Positions 26,007 to 36,964 of a stretch of 61,003 nucleotides of DNA are shown one piece after another (within the stretch, counting starts at the first letter, position 1; the number at the start of each line of letters is the position of its first letter). The notes beneath the pieces were generated by a model. That model was not told the origin of the DNA, did not search any database, and saw only the letters and a program-made list of their open reading frames with translations. Both the position numbers and the translations under genes were made by a program. This DNA comes from Pseudoxanthomonas suwonensis J47 (lineage in GTDB: Bacteria > Pseudomonadota > Gammaproteobacteria > Xanthomonadales > Xanthomonadaceae): assembly GCF_000513955.1 (NCBI RefSeq), contig NZ_AZUZ01000012.1:53471-114473 (forward strand), in the 5' to 3' direction.

Positions 26007-27608
26007 TCATGGCGGCAGGATGGCATTGGGGCCCTGCATGGCGACCCGGAAACAGGCGCCGCCGCCAGGGACGGGGACGTATTCCAGCGTGGCCTGGTTG
26101 GCCCTGCAGAGTTCGCGGGCGATGTACAGGCCAAGGCCGGTGCCGTGCTCGGACGTGGTGAAGAACGGCCGGAACAGCTGCGCGGCCACGCCTTCGGCGA
26201 TGCCGGGGCCGCGGTCGAGCACGTCGACGAAGGCGTTGCGGCCGTCCTGGAACACCCGCAGGCGCACCCGCGCCGGTTCGTCCATCAGCCGCCCGTACTT
26301 GAGCGCGTTGTGCACCAGCGCGGTCAGCAGCTGCTGCAGGTGGCGCGGGTCGACCATGGCCGGCACCGGCTGCGCCGGCACCACCGCCTCCAGGCTGTCG
26401 GTCTCGATCGAAAGGGTCAGCCGGTAGTCGTCGACGAAGCGGCGGACGAAGGCGCACAGGTCCAGGTTCTCCGGGTTGGCGCGCTCGCGCCGCGCCAGGC
26501 CGAGCACGCTCTCGACGATGCCGTTGGTGCGCTGGCACTGCTGGTGGATGATCTGCAGCAGGCGGCGGTCGGCCTCGTCGATGTTGCGCGACTCCTCCAG
26601 CAGCTGGGCGGCGTAGTTGATCGCCGCCAGCGGGTTGCGGATCTCGTGGGCGAGGCTGGCCGAAAAGCGGCCCAGCGCGGCCAGGGTCAGCGATTCGGCG
26701 CGGCGCGAGACCACGGTGGTGTCGTCCAGGAACACCAGGGTCAGGTCGCTGTCGGCCAGCAGCCGGGCGAAGCGCGGCTGCACTTCCGGCTGGTCCGGCT
26801 GCAGCTGCATCGGCGTCTCGTCCACCTGCCAGCCGTTGCGCCAGCGCTGCAGGCGGCGGGCCAGTTCCGGTGCGATCTGGTTGAGGTCCATGCTCGCAGC
26901 CTGGCTGCCTTCGCCCAGCAGCAGCGCGGCGGCCTCGTTGGCCAGGGTGATGCGGTTGTCGGCATCGACCACCAGCACGCCGGTGCGCATGCGCCGGATC
27001 ACCAGCTCGTTGATCTCCACCAGGTTGGCGACCTCGGCGGTGCGCTTCTCGGCCAGCTGCTGGCTGGAGCGCGCGCGCTGGCCGATCCGGTAGCCCAGCC
27101 AGGCCAGGGCCAGGTAGCTGGTGACGAACATGCTCAGCTCGGCCAGGGTGCGCGGCGCGCCGCCGTCGGCCAGGCTGCTGAGGATGTATTCGCCGACCAG
27201 GGCCGCGCTGGCCAGCAGCGCCACCACCAGGCCCTGGCGCAGCGGCAGCAGCATCGACGCGGCGGCCACGTTGAACAGCAGCATCATCGCGATGCCGGCG
27301 GCCACGGTGGGCAGGGCGTGGGTGGCCAGGGAGGCGGCGAGGATGTCGATGCAGGCCCCGCCGAACACCAGCTGGGCGAACCAGCGCTCGTTGCGCCCCA
27401 GCACCAGCAGGACCACCGCCACGACCAGGTAGGCCACGGCCACCGTCGAGGCCAGCCCCGGGTTCCGTGGCGCACCAATGAGTTCCGCCATCGGGCTGAA
27501 TACGAGGGCGGCGATGATCCCGGCTTCCAGGGTCCGGTACAGGCCGAAGAAATACAGTTCGCGCCGCGGAATCGACTCGATGCGGTCTATGAGCGATGCG
27601 TTCGGCAA
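26007..27608 (-). CDS. pilS: PilS, sensor histidine kinase for type IV pili
   Basis: The 533-residue protein has six hydrophobic segments in the first ~190 residues, a PAS-like domain ([21 protein letters not shown]), the H-box [12 protein letters not shown], and ATPase boxes [20 protein letters not shown] and [13 protein letters not shown]. aeruginosa PilS senses pilin in the membrane and controls PilR. The start is taken as TTG 27608 ([24 protein letters not shown]) with a GGGGAGA ribosome site about 7 nt upstream; no ATG or GTG is near. It precedes pilR and is divergent from sucC, an order shared with Xanthomonas. Confidence 0.93.
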   Translation of the reverse strand: MPNASLIDRIESIPRRELYFFGLYRTLEAGIIAALVFSPMAELIGAPRNPGLASTVAVAYLVVAVVLLVLGRNERWFAQLVFGGACIDILAASLATHALPTVAAGIAMMLLFNVAAASMLLPLRQGLVVALLASAALVGEYILSSLADGGAPRTLAELSMFVTSYLALAWLGYRIGQRARSSQQLAEKRTAEVANLVEINELVIRRMRTGVLVVDADNRITLANEAAALLLGEGSQAASMDLNQIAPELARRLQRWRNGWQVDETPMQLQPDQPEVQPRFARLLADSDLTLVFLDDTTVVSRRAESLTLAALGRFSASLAHEIRNPLAAINYAAQLLEESRNIDEADRRLLQIIHQQCQRTNGIVESVLGLARRERANPENLDLCAFVRRFVDDYRLTLSIETDSLEAVVPAQPVPAMVDPRHLQQLLTALVHNALKYGRLMDEPARVRLRVFQDGRNAFVDVLDRGPGIAEGVAAQLFRPFFTTSEHGTGLGLYIARELCRANQATLEYVPVPGGGACFRVAMQGPNAILPP

Positions 27609-27638
27609 GCCCTGATCTCCCCGGTCCAGGCCGGGGCC

Positions 27639-27644
27639 AGTATA
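27639..27644 (-). promoter_or_regulatory. Candidate -10 for pilSR
   Basis: TATACT on the minus strand, 31 bp upstream of the pilS start. The -35 region is GC-rich and gives no good match, so only the -10 is proposed. Confidence 0.35.
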
Positions 27645-27687
27645 GGCGCAGGCGGGGCGGGGGAGCCGGGGTTTCCCCGGGGGCGTT

Positions 27688-27717
27688 TTGCACCGCCGAG
27701 GCCTTGTCGGCGACAAT
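27688..27717 (+). promoter_or_regulatory. Candidate promoter for sucCD
   Basis: TTGCAC (27688-27693) and GACAAT (27712-27717) with 18-bp spacing lie 83 bp upstream of sucC. Each hexamer matches the consensus only partly. The divergent pilS -10 lies about 45 bp to the left. Confidence 0.3.
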
Positions 27718-27800
27718 ATCGCCCCCGCCCGCCAGCCCCCCTGGCCGCAAGGCCCTGGCCGGACCAGCGTGGCGGCGTCCCTCTCCTCCACTGGTGAAGC

Positions 27801-28961
<1,161 letters not shown>

Positions 28962-28997
28962 TCCTGACCTGACGGCTCCGGATGGCGTGAATCCCGA

Positions 28998-29060
28998 CCT
29001 CATCCCCCTTGAGCCAAGGGGGTGGCCCGCCGCGAAGCAGCGGGGCAGGGGGATCTGGAG
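28998..29060. repeat. REP-like hairpin element between sucC and sucD
   Basis: The spacer holds CCCCCTT-GAGCC-AAGGGGG (29004-29022), a 7-bp stem with a 5-nt loop, and a further AGGGGGAT (about 29047-29054) that can pair with the same CATCCCCCT arm. Such CATCCCCCTT / AAGGGGG hairpins recur in xanthomonad spacers. It may affect sucD mRNA level, but no U-tract is present, so it is not a simple terminator. Confidence 0.6.
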
Positions 29061-29141
29061 CCACGCCGCCGGGCATCGGCGCAGCCGGTGCCGGGCATCC
29101 GGAGCCGGCGTCCAAATACGAACTACTAAGGACTAAAGAAC

Positions 29142-30017
29142 ATGTCCGTTCTGGTTAACAAGAACACGAAGGTGATCGTGCAGGGCTTCACCGGCCAGCA
29201 GGGCACCTTCCACGCCGAGCAGATGGTCGAGTACGGCACCAAGGTCGTCGGCGGCGTCACCCCCGGCAAGGGCGGCCAGCAACACATCGGCCTTCCGGTC
29301 TTCAACACCGTCGCCGACGCGGTCGCCGAGACCGGCGCCGACGCTTCGGTCATCTACGTCCCGCCGCCGTTCGCGGCCGACGCGATCCTGGAAGCGGCCG
29401 CGGCCGGCATCAAGGTCATCGTCGCCATCACCGAGGGCATCCCGGTGCTGGACATGCTGCGCGTGAAGAACGTGCTGAAGGGCTACGACGACGTGGTCCT
29501 GATCGGCCCGAACTGCCCCGGCATCATCACCCCGGGCGAGTGCAAGATCGGCATCATGCCGGGCCACATCCACAAGCCGGGCAAGATCGGCATCGTCTCG
29601 CGTTCGGGCACGCTGACCTATGAAGCGGTCAAGCAGACCACCGACGCGGGCCTGGGCCAGTCCACCTGCATCGGCATCGGCGGCGACCCGATCAACGGCC
29701 TGAACTTCGTCGACTGCCTCAAGCTGTTCAACGAGGATCCGCAGACCGAGGGCATCATCATGGTCGGCGAGATCGGCGGCAGCGCCGAGGAAGAGGGCGC
29801 CGAGTACATCAAGAACCACGTCAAGAAGCCGGTCGTCGGCTTCATCGCCGGCGCTTCGGCCCCTCCGGGCAAGCGCATGGGCCACGCCGGCGCGATCGCA
29901 TCGGGCGGCCAGGGCACGGCCGAGGGCAAGTTCGCGGCGATGGAAGCGGCGGGCATCACCACCGTCCGTTCGCCGGGCGACCTGGGCGCGGCGATGAAGG
30001 CCCGCCTGGGCGGCTGA
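29142..30017 (+). CDS. sucD: Succinyl-CoA synthetase alpha subunit
   Basis: The 291-residue protein carries the CoA-binding Rossmann domain ([28 protein letters not shown]), [20 protein letters not shown], and the active-site histidine in [18 protein letters not shown] good ribosome site (AAGGA, 9 nt before ATG 29142) follows the REP-like spacer, so translation starts independently of sucC. A strong terminator lies 23 bp after the stop. Confidence 0.98.
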   Translation: MSVLVNKNTKVIVQGFTGQQGTFHAEQMVEYGTKVVGGVTPGKGGQQHIGLPVFNTVADAVAETGADASVIYVPPPFAADAILEAAAAGIKVIVAITEGIPVLDMLRVKNVLKGYDDVVLIGPNCPGIITPGECKIGIMPGHIHKPGKIGIVSRSGTLTYEAVKQTTDAGLGQSTCIGIGGDPINGLNFVDCLKLFNEDPQTEGIIMVGEIGGSAEEEGAEYIKNHVKKPVVGFIAGASAPPGKRMGHAGAIASGGQGTAEGKFAAMEAAGITTVRSPGDLGAAMKARLGG

Positions 30018-30040
30018 TCCAGCCGACCCGTGTCACACGG

Positions 30041-30070
30041 AAAGGCCGCCTCCGGGCGGCCTTTTCTTTT
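30041..30070 (+). terminator. Rho-independent terminator after sucD
   Basis: A perfect 10-bp stem AAAGGCCGCC / GGCGGCCTTT with loop TCCG is followed by TCTTTT. This is the textbook form and closes the sucCD unit. Confidence 0.9.
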
Positions 30071-30240
30071 GCCGTTCGCGCCGGGAGTGGCGCGACGCCT
30101 CCCGCCCCGCGGCACGCCGGGGGGGCTGTCAGGCCCAGGCTTCCGATGGCGGCCAGGCCCCGACGTCCGGCCGTGTGACAAACCGGCCCGTCCTGCGAAT
30201 CACTCCTGCAACGGACACAATCCGGATGCACGGAACCCGC

Positions 30241-30771
30241 ATGGAACTCGCCACCCCCATGACCGACAGCCAGGCCCAGGCCTTCGATGCGTTGCTGCAG
30301 CGGCACCGCGGCATCGTCCACAAGGTGGCCGCCAGCTATGCCCGTGGCGCCGAGGACCGTGCCGACCTCGCCCAGGAGATCGCCATCCAGTTGTGGCGTG
30401 CCTGGCCGTCGTACGACCCCGCGCGCTCCTTCTCGACGTGGATGTACCGGATCGCGCTGAACACCGCGATCTCGTTTCTGCGCGGGCAGTCGCCGACCCG
30501 CCGCAACGCGGTGTCGCTGGACGAACACCTCCACGAGCTGCCCGGCGAAGGCGCGTTCGACCCGGAAATGCACGAACGCGTGCGCCTGCTGCAGCGCTTC
30601 ATGGCCACGCTCGGCCCGCTCGACCGCGCGCTGCTGCTGCTCTACCTGGAAGAGCGCAGCGGCCGCGAGATCGGCGAGGTGCTGGGCCTGGGCGCAAGCA
30701 ACGTCACCACCCGCATCGCGCGGCTCAAGCAGCGCCTCCGCGATTTCGCCACCCATCCCCACCAGGACTGA
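30241..30771 (+). CDS. ECF-type sigma factor
   Basis: The 176-residue protein has region 2 (RADLAQEIAIQLWRAWPSYDPARSFSTWMYRIALNTAISFLR) and region 4 (LGPLDRALLLLYLEERSGREIGEVLGLGASNVTTRIARLKQRL), the two domains of group 4 sigma factors. In-frame ATGs exist at 30226, 30241 and 30259, plus GTG 30175; 30241 is chosen for a weak GGA site 6 nt upstream, but this is not decisive. The next gene (14 bp away) encodes a membrane protein that is a good candidate regulator of it. Target promoters are unknown. A terminator upstream isolates it from sucD. Confidence 0.88.
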   Translation: MELATPMTDSQAQAFDALLQRHRGIVHKVAASYARGAEDRADLAQEIAIQLWRAWPSYDPARSFSTWMYRIALNTAISFLRGQSPTRRNAVSLDEHLHELPGEGAFDPEMHERVRLLQRFMATLGPLDRALLLLYLEERSGREIGEVLGLGASNVTTRIARLKQRLRDFATHPHQD

Positions 30772-30785
30772 TCGTGGAGACGGCC

Positions 30786-31445
30786 ATGGAACTCGACGAA
30801 CTCAAGCAGGCCTGGCAGGCGCTGGGTCGGCAGATGGAGCGCCAGGAGACGATCCAGTGGCAGCTGTTGCGCGAACGCAGGCTGGACCGCGTGCGGCGCG
30901 GAATGTGGCCGCTGGTCGCGGGCCAGGTGCTGCAGTTCGTGCTCGGCGTCGGCATGGTCGTGCTCGGGGTGGCGTGCTGGACGCGCAACACCGATGTCCC
31001 CGGGCTGTTCGCGTCCGGGCTGCTGGTGCACGCTTTCGGCGTGGCCACCGCGGTCTTCGCCGCGATCACCCTGGTCCTGCTGGGCACCGTCGACTATTCG
31101 GCGCCGGTGCTGAAGATCCAGAAGCGGATGGCCCTGCTGCGCCGTTTCTACGCGATCAACGCGCTGCTGTGCGGCCTGCCGTGGTGGATCATGTGGCTGC
31201 CGGTGGTCGTGGCCTTCGCCGGGCTCGATGCGCACGACGCGGCCGCCGGCACGCCGGCGTGGATCCAGGCCAGCCTCGCGATCAGCGTGGCGGGCCTGCT
31301 CGCCACCGCGGGCGGCGCCTGGATCCTGCACCGTCGTGCCCGCGCCGCCGGCCGCGGCGGCCTGCTCGACGAAAGCCCTTCGCTGCGCCGGGGCGCGGAG
31401 ACCCTCGACGAGATCGCCGGCATGGAGCGCGACCGGTCGGCGTGA
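30786..31445 (+). CDS. Four-helix membrane protein paired with the ECF sigma factor
   Basis: The 219-residue protein starts MELDELKQAWQALGRQMERQ, a soluble helical segment of ~45 residues, then four hydrophobic segments (about 45-65, 75-100, 130-150, 160-185) and a charged C-terminus (GRGGLLDESPSLRRGAETLDEIAGMERDRSA). A GGAG site lies 6 nt upstream of ATG 30786. The layout of a cytoplasmic N-terminal helix plus membrane helices next to an ECF factor suggests an anti-sigma role, but no ZAS or other known anti-sigma motif is visible, so that is inference from position only. Confidence 0.75.
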   Translation: MELDELKQAWQALGRQMERQETIQWQLLRERRLDRVRRGMWPLVAGQVLQFVLGVGMVVLGVACWTRNTDVPGLFASGLLVHAFGVATAVFAAITLVLLGTVDYSAPVLKIQKRMALLRRFYAINALLCGLPWWIMWLPVVVAFAGLDAHDAAAGTPAWIQASLAISVAGLLATAGGAWILHRRARAAGRGGLLDESPSLRRGAETLDEIAGMERDRSA

Positions 31446-31516
31446 CGGGGCGGTGCAGGCCCGGCGCCGGCCGCGCCGGTATCATGGCCGCAGCGTCCAC
31501 CAACGGTCTTCCCCCC

Positions 31517-33154
31517 ATGAAGGATTCCCTGCGCATCGCCCTGGCCCAGTTCGACTTCCCGGTGGGCGCGGTGGCCGGCAACGCGGAGCGCATCGCCGGG
31601 ATGATCGTCGACGCGCGCGACGAATACGGCGCCGACATCGTCCTGTTCCCGGAGCTGGCGCTGAGCGGATATCCGCCGGAGGACCTGCTGCTGCGGCCGT
31701 CGTTCCTGGCCGAATGCGAGGCGGCGCTGCAACGCATCGCCGCGGGCGTGCACGGCATCGTCGCGGTGGTGGGCTGGCCGGAATCGGCCGGAGCGGTGCT
31801 GTACAACTCCGCCAGCGTGCTGCGCGACGGCCGCATCGAGGCCACCTACCGCAAGCGCGAACTGCCCAACTACGCGGTGTTCGACGAGCGCCGCTACTTC
31901 GAGGTCGATCCGGATGGCGGCCCCTGCGTGTTCGACGTGGAGGGCGTGCCGGTCGGCGTGGTGGTGTGCGAGGACCTGTGGTTCCCCGAGCCGCTGGCCG
32001 GCACGGTCGAGGCCGGCGCACAGCTGGTGCTGGTGCCCAACGCCTCGCCGTTCGAGCGCGGCAAGCACGCCCAGCGCGACGCCCTGCTGGCCGAACGCAC
32101 CCGCGAAACCGGCGCGGCGCTGGCCTATCTCAACCTGGTCGGCGGCCAGGACTCGGTGGTGTTCGATGGCGCCTCGGTGGTCGCCGACGGCGACGGCACC
32201 GTGCATCCGGCCGCGGCCGCCTTCACCGACCAGTGGCTGCTGGTCGACTACGACACCGCCGGACGCCGTTTCACCCCGGTGCAGTGGATGGACGACGGCG
32301 ACGAGAGCATGGACGCACTGGCCTGGCGCGCGATCGTCCGCGGCATCCAGGACTACTTCCGCAAGAACGGGTTCTCGCGCGCCTGGCTGGGCCTGTCCGG
32401 CGGCATCGATTCGGCGCTGGTGCTGGCGCTGGCGGTTGACGCGCTGGGCGCGGAGAACGTCACCGCGGTGCGCCTGCCCTCGCGCTACACCGCCGGCCTG
32501 TCCAACGACCTGGCCGCCGAGCAGTGCGCGGCGCTGGGCGTGAAGCTGGAGACCGTGGCGATCGAGCCGGCGTTCCAGGGGTTCCTGCAGGCGCTGGAGC
32601 CGCTGTTCGCCGGCCACGAGGTCGACACCACCGAGGAGAACCTGCAGTCGCGCAGCCGCGGCGCGCTCCTGATGGCGCTGTCGAACAAGTTCGGCGGGCT
32701 GCTGCTGACTACCGGCAACAAGAGCGAGTACGCGGTCGGTTACGCCACCATCTACGGCGACATGTGCGGCGGCTACGCGCCGCTGAAGGACCTGTACAAG
32801 ACCGAGGTGTTCGGCCTGGCGAAGTGGCGCAACACGGTCGGCGGGGCGCCGGTGATCCCGCCGGCGGTGATCTCGCGGCCGCCCTCGGCCGAGCTGCGCG
32901 CCAACCAGGTCGACCAGGATTCGCTGCCGGCCTACGACGTGCTCGACGGGATCCTCTACCGCTACGTGGACCAGGAACAGTCTCGCGAGGAGATCGTCGC
33001 CGCCGGCTACGCGGCGGAGGTGGTCGACCGGGTGCTGCGGCTGGTGCGGACCAGCGAGTGGAAGCGGCATCAGGCCGCGCCGGGGCCGAAGGTCTCGCGG
33101 CGCGCGTTCGGCCGCGAGCGCCGCTATCCGATCAGCAACGGCTTCCGCCACTGA
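31517..33154 (+). CDS. nadE: Glutamine-dependent NAD+ synthetase
   Basis: NadE makes NAD from nicotinate adenine dinucleotide, with ammonia from glutamine. The 545-residue two-domain form has a nitrilase-like glutaminase domain (residues ~1-250) with its Glu/Lys/Cys triad in FPELALSGYPPEDLL, TYRKRELPNYAVFDE and VVVCEDLWFPEP, and a synthetase domain with the P-loop GLSGGIDSALVLALA (about 291) and TTGNKSEYAVGYATIYGDMCGG. ATG 31517 begins MKDSLRIALAQFDF; an in-frame ATG 31484 is possible but starts outside the fold. It ends opposite the convergent bamD with a shared hairpin between. Confidence 0.96.
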   Translation: MKDSLRIALAQFDFPVGAVAGNAERIAGMIVDARDEYGADIVLFPELALSGYPPEDLLLRPSFLAECEAALQRIAAGVHGIVAVVGWPESAGAVLYNSASVLRDGRIEATYRKRELPNYAVFDERRYFEVDPDGGPCVFDVEGVPVGVVVCEDLWFPEPLAGTVEAGAQLVLVPNASPFERGKHAQRDALLAERTRETGAALAYLNLVGGQDSVVFDGASVVADGDGTVHPAAAAFTDQWLLVDYDTAGRRFTPVQWMDDGDESMDALAWRAIVRGIQDYFRKNGFSRAWLGLSGGIDSALVLALAVDALGAENVTAVRLPSRYTAGLSNDLAAEQCAALGVKLETVAIEPAFQGFLQALEPLFAGHEVDTTEENLQSRSRGALLMALSNKFGGLLLTTGNKSEYAVGYATIYGDMCGGYAPLKDLYKTEVFGLAKWRNTVGGAPVIPPAVISRPPSAELRANQVDQDSLPAYDVLDGILYRYVDQEQSREEIVAAGYAAEVVDRVLRLVRTSEWKRHQAAPGPKVSRRAFGRERRYPISNGFRH

Positions 33155-33206
33155 AGGCCCGGCCGGTCGCGTGTCGGCCAGCGGTACCACTTCACAGACC
33201 CGGAAA

Positions 33207-33236
33207 CGAAAAGGGCGCGCCTTCCAGCGCGCCCTT
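33207..33236 (-). terminator. Terminator between convergent nadE and bamD
   Basis: AAGGGCGCGC and GCGCGCCCTT form a perfect 10-bp stem with a 6-nt loop. On the minus strand it is followed by TTCGTTTCC, so it suits bamD best; on the plus strand it lacks a T-run but could still help end nadE transcripts. Confidence 0.75.
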
Positions 33237-33258
33237 CGTGCCTGCTGCGGCGTAGCGC

Positions 33259-34134
33259 TTACTGGCGCTGCGCGTTGCGCTGGCCGGTTGGCGACTTCTC
33301 GCCGGCGAACGGGTTGAGCCGGCGGATCGCCCACGGGTAGTCCGGCCACTTGCCCTGCAGGGCCGGGTGCGAGGGGTCGTTCAGGCGCAGCACGCGCTCG
33401 GCGTCGGCGGCCAGGGTGGCGTTGTCCAGCTCGCGGTAGGACACGGCCAGCACGGCGACGGCGTCGTTCTGGAACTCGCTCTGCGGGTAGGTCTCGAGGA
33501 TGTACTGGGCGCGGGCGATCGCCGACAGCCAGGCGCCGCGGCGCATGTAGTACAGCGCCGTGTCCAGCTCGTGGCGGGCGAACATGTTGCGCAGCTGGAC
33601 CATGCGCTGGCGCGCGTCGGCGGCGTAGCGGCTGTTCGGATAGCGCTGGACCACGCGCGAGAAGTCGTCGTAGGCCTGCTGCGGCGAGGCCAGGTCGCGG
33701 CGGGACGGGTCCAGCGACCAGACGCGCTGCAGGAACACCGCGTCGCGGTTGGAGTTGGACAGGCCGCGCAGGTAATAGAAGTAGGCGATGTTGCGGTGGG
33801 TCGGGTAGGTGCGGATGAAGCGGTCGATGGTCGAGACCGCGTCCTCGTGCTTGCCGGCCTTGAACTGGGCGTAGGCGGTTTCCATCAGCGCCTGCTCGGT
33901 GTGCGGCCCGTACGGGTACTGCGCGACCAGTCGCTTGAAGGTCTTCTCCGCGCCGGCCCAGTCGCCGCGCTGCATCTGGGTGTGGCCCTTGTCGTACAAC
34001 TCGGTGACCGGCAGGCCCTCGTCGGCGTCCTTCTTGCTGTTGCGGCCGCAGCCGGTGGCGACGATGAGCACGGCCAGCAGCAGGGCGGCCAGGCGCAGCG
34101 GGGCGGGGAAGATGGAACGGGAGCGGTGGGCCAT
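33259..34134 (-). CDS. bamD: BamD, outer-membrane assembly lipoprotein
   Basis: BamD is the essential lipoprotein of the BAM complex, which folds beta-barrels into the outer membrane. The 291-residue form from ATG 34134 ([15 protein letters not shown]) has a signal ending in the lipobox VATGC, then TPR repeats ([70 protein letters not shown]). A GTG 15 bp upstream is an alternative start. It is divergent from rluD, as in E. coli. Confidence 0.95.
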   Translation of the reverse strand: MAHRSRSIFPAPLRLAALLLAVLIVATGCGRNSKKDADEGLPVTELYDKGHTQMQRGDWAGAEKTFKRLVAQYPYGPHTEQALMETAYAQFKAGKHEDAVSTIDRFIRTYPTHRNIAYFYYLRGLSNSNRDAVFLQRVWSLDPSRRDLASPQQAYDDFSRVVQRYPNSRYAADARQRMVQLRNMFARHELDTALYYMRRGAWLSAIARAQYILETYPQSEFQNDAVAVLAVSYRELDNATLAADAERVLRLNDPSHPALQGKWPDYPWAIRRLNPFAGEKSPTGQRNAQRQ

Positions 34135-34235
34135 CGGAGGCTGCGGCACGTATAAACGGAAGGGCCGATGATAGCCTAGTGGCCTGTCCGGCGACTGACT
34201 TCCGCCGTCGGGCCGTCCCCCGCAGCGACTTTCAC

Positions 34236-35216
34236 ATGCCCCAGCAAACCCCTGAACCCCGCCAGGCCATCGTCCCGGACGAGGCCGCCGGCCGCCGCTT
34301 CGACGCGGTCCTGGCCGAACTGTTCCCCGAATACTCGCGCTCGCGCCTGGCGGCCTGGATCAAGTCCGGCGATGCCCTGCTGGACGGGGCGGCGGCGCGC
34401 CCGCGCGACCCGGTCAAGGGCGGCGAGACCGTCCGCCTGGCCGCGGTGGCCGAAATCCAGACCGAGGCGGTGGCCGAGGACATCCCGCTGGACGTCCTGT
34501 ACGAGGACCGGCACCTGTTCGTGCTGGACAAGCCGGCCGGGCTGGTCGTCCACCCCGGCGCCGGCAACCCGGCCGGGACCCTGGTCAACGCCCTGCTGCA
34601 CCGGGATCCGGGGCTGGCGGTGCTGCCGCGCGCCGGCATCGTCCATCGCCTGGACAAGGACACCAGCGGGGTCATGGTCGTGGCCCGCACCCTGGAGGCG
34701 CACACCGGTCTGGCCGCGCAGCTGGCCGCGCGCGAGGTGCACCGCCAGTACGTGGCCGTGGTGGTCGGCTCGCTGGTGTCCGGCGGCACCGCCGACGCGC
34801 CGATCGATCGGCATCCGCGCGACCGCCTGCGCATGGCCGTGCGCGAGGACGGCCGCGAGGCGGTGACCCATTTCCGCCTGCGCGAGCGCTTCCGCGCCCA
34901 CACCGCGCTGGAATGCCGCCTGGAGACCGGGCGCACCCACCAGATCCGCGTACACATGCAGCACCTGCGCCACCCGATCGTCGGCGACCCGCTGTACGGC
35001 GGCCCGCTGAAGCTGCCGCGCGGCGCTACCGAGGAGCTGGCCGCCGGGCTGCGTGGCTTCAAGCGCCAGGCGCTGCACGCCGAGGTCCTCGAGTTCGCCC
35101 ATCCGCTGACCGGCGAGCCGGTGCGGGTGTCGGCGCCGCTGCCGGCGGACATGGTCCAGCTGCTGCAGGTGCTGCGCGAGGACACCCGCGCCTGGGAAGA
35201 GAGCCAGCGGCGCTGA
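34236..35216 (+). CDS. rluD: 23S rRNA pseudouridine synthase RluD
   Basis: RluD makes pseudouridines 1911, 1915 and 1917 in helix 69 of 23S rRNA. The 326-residue protein has an S4 RNA-binding domain ([16 protein letters not shown]), and the catalytic [14 protein letters not shown] with its aspartate, then [32 protein letters not shown] 34236 gives [23 protein letters not shown]; an in-frame start 57 bp upstream is less likely. It is divergent from bamD and followed 17 bp later by pgeF, as in E. coli. Confidence 0.95.
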   Translation: MPQQTPEPRQAIVPDEAAGRRFDAVLAELFPEYSRSRLAAWIKSGDALLDGAAARPRDPVKGGETVRLAAVAEIQTEAVAEDIPLDVLYEDRHLFVLDKPAGLVVHPGAGNPAGTLVNALLHRDPGLAVLPRAGIVHRLDKDTSGVMVVARTLEAHTGLAAQLAAREVHRQYVAVVVGSLVSGGTADAPIDRHPRDRLRMAVREDGREAVTHFRLRERFRAHTALECRLETGRTHQIRVHMQHLRHPIVGDPLYGGPLKLPRGATEELAAGLRGFKRQALHAEVLEFAHPLTGEPVRVSAPLPADMVQLLQVLREDTRAWEESQRR

Positions 35217-35233
35217 GCGCCCCGGGCGAGGCC

Positions 35234-36043
35234 ATGGCCGGATCCGCTTCCATGCCCGACATCGCCGCCGATCCGGCCTTGCTGCCGGCCAGCTGGCCGG
35301 CGCCGCCGGGCGTGGTCGCCTTCACCACCCTGCGCCACGGCGCGGGGGTGTCGGCGGCGCCGTTCGACACGTTCAACCTGGGCACGCGCAGCGGCGACGA
35401 TCCGCCCGCGGCGGCGGCCAACCGCGCCGAACTGGTGCGCCGCGCCGGCCTGCCGTCGGTGCCGCACTGGCTGCGCCAGGTGCATGGCACCGGCGTGCTG
35501 CGCTTCGAGGCGCCGGCGCGGTCCGAAGCCGGCGATGCCGGGGAAGCGGAGGCCGATGCGTCGGTGACGTCCACCGCCGGCGTGGTGCTGGCCATCCTCA
35601 CTGCCGACTGCCTGCCGGTGGTGTTCGCCGCCGTCGACGGCAGTGAGGTCGGTGCTGCCCATGCCGGCTGGCGCGGGCTGGCCGGGGGCGTGCTGGAGGC
35701 GACGGTGGCGGCGATGCGCACGCCGCCGGCGCGGCTGCACGCCTGGCTGGGCCCGGCCGCGGGACCGCAGGCCTACGAGATCGGCGCCGAGGTGCGCGAC
35801 GCCTTCGTCGGCAGCGACGAAGGCGCGGCGGCGGCTTTCGCCACCACCCGGCCCGGGCACTGGAAGGTCGACCTGTACGCGCTGGCGCGGCGGCGGCTGC
35901 AGGCCGCGGGCCTGGCGCCGGAAGCGATCCACGGCGGCGGCCTGTGCACGATCTCCGATCCGGCGCGCTTCTATTCGCACCGCCGCGACCAGCGCACCGG
36001 GCGCATGGCCACGCTGGTGTTCATCGCGCCCGCCGCGGGCTGA
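35234..36043 (+). CDS. pgeF: PgeF/YfiH, peptidoglycan editing factor (laccase-domain)
   Basis: The 269-residue DUF152 protein has the metal-ligand region VLAILTADCLPVVF, AAHAGWRGLAGGVLEATV, WLGPAAGPQAYEIGAEV and the C-terminal CTISDPARFYSHRRDQRTGRMATLVF. E. coli YfiH/PgeF stops wrong L-Ser incorporation into peptidoglycan stems; other members act as purine nucleoside phosphorylases. ATG 35234 or ATG 35252 could be the start, and neither has a strong ribosome site. In E. coli clpB comes next; here clpB is 11.6 kb away. Confidence 0.9.
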   Translation: MAGSASMPDIAADPALLPASWPAPPGVVAFTTLRHGAGVSAAPFDTFNLGTRSGDDPPAAAANRAELVRRAGLPSVPHWLRQVHGTGVLRFEAPARSEAGDAGEAEADASVTSTAGVVLAILTADCLPVVFAAVDGSEVGAAHAGWRGLAGGVLEATVAAMRTPPARLHAWLGPAAGPQAYEIGAEVRDAFVGSDEGAAAAFATTRPGHWKVDLYALARRRLQAAGLAPEAIHGGGLCTISDPARFYSHRRDQRTGRMATLVFIAPAAG

Positions 36044-36052
36044 GGCGGCCAC

Positions 36053-36075
36053 GGCGGCGCCATCGCAGCGCCGCC
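36053..36075. terminator. Hairpin between convergent pgeF and DUF481 gene
   Basis: GGCGGCGC-catcgca-GCGCCGCC forms an 8-bp GC stem in the 39-bp spacer. There is no T-run on either strand, so termination is possible but unproven. Confidence 0.4.
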
Positions 36076-36082
36076 ATCGGTG

Positions 36083-36853
36083 TCAGCGGAAGGTGTAGAC
36101 CAGGTTCACCGTGGTCAGGGTGTCGGTGCGGCGCGTCTCCGCGTCCTCGACCTCGGTGTTGTGCCGCGCCTGCAGGCCGGCCTTCAGCGCGAAGCGCTCG
36201 TTCATCGCCACCGACACGCCCAGGTCGTTCTGGGCGAAGGTGTTGTCCTTGCCCGACTCGACCAGCAGGGTGTTGGACAGTTCGGTGTTGTCGGTGAGCT
36301 GGTGGCGGAATTCGACCAGGGCGCGGCCGATCAGGTTGCTCTGCACCTCGCCGTCGACCGTGGTGCGCGCGCGGCGGTAACCGGGGCCGATTTCGCCGCT
36401 GAACTTCGTGCGCTCGCTGTCGATGAAGCGCCGGCCGTAGCCGAGCGCGACCGTGCCCTGGTAGTCGAAGGACGAGAAGTCGTCGTGCTCGTAGCGGGCA
36501 GTGCCGGAGAGGTGGTTGCGTTCGTTGAAGCGGTAGGCGGTCGAACCGGCGACGTCGTAGCGGTTGGCGCTGGTCTCGTAGCGGCGTTCCTCGACGCCGT
36601 CGCCGTCGAAGTCGCCGCTGACCTCGGCGCGCGACCGCAGCGCCGACAGGCCGAAGCTGTTCTTCCACTGCGCGTCCTCGCGGGCGAAGCGCAGGCGGGT
36701 GTTGAGGCTTTCCGAGCGCGAATTGCCGCGCGCCATGGCCAGGCCCAGCTCGCCGGTGCCGGTCCAGCCGTTGGGTGATCCGGCCAGTTCCTGGGCGTGG
36801 GTGCCCAGCGGGACGAGGGCGGCGAGGAGGAGCAGGGTGGAGCGGCGTTGCAT
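36083..36853 (-). CDS. DUF481 (YdiY-like) outer-membrane protein
   Basis: The 256-residue protein has a signal peptide (MQRRSTLLLLAALVPLGTHAQ) and then alternating beta-strand patterns typical of DUF481: GTGELGLAMARGNSRSESLNTRL, WKNSFGLSALRS, YEHDDFSSFDYQGTVALGYGRRF, ending in the aromatic C-terminal strand TTVNLVYTFR. Such proteins probably form a small outer-membrane barrel; E. coli YdiY is acid-induced, but no function is proven. ATG 36853 is chosen because it starts the signal peptide; an ATG 90 bp upstream is in frame but adds a non-signal tail. It is 111 bp downstream of otsA on the same strand. Confidence 0.85.
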   Translation of the reverse strand: MQRRSTLLLLAALVPLGTHAQELAGSPNGWTGTGELGLAMARGNSRSESLNTRLRFAREDAQWKNSFGLSALRSRAEVSGDFDGDGVEERRYETSANRYDVAGSTAYRFNERNHLSGTARYEHDDFSSFDYQGTVALGYGRRFIDSERTKFSGEIGPGYRRARTTVDGEVQSNLIGRALVEFRHQLTDNTELSNTLLVESGKDNTFAQNDLGVSVAMNERFALKAGLQARHNTEVEDAETRRTDTLTTVNLVYTFR

Positions 36854-36964
36854 GCGGGGGAGCCTCTTTGCGGATGGAGGCGCGTACCGGCGTGCCGCAG
36901 TGGGCGTTGCACCGTCCGGTGCGCGCGAACGCCCATCATCCACATTCCGCCTGAGGGAAACCTG

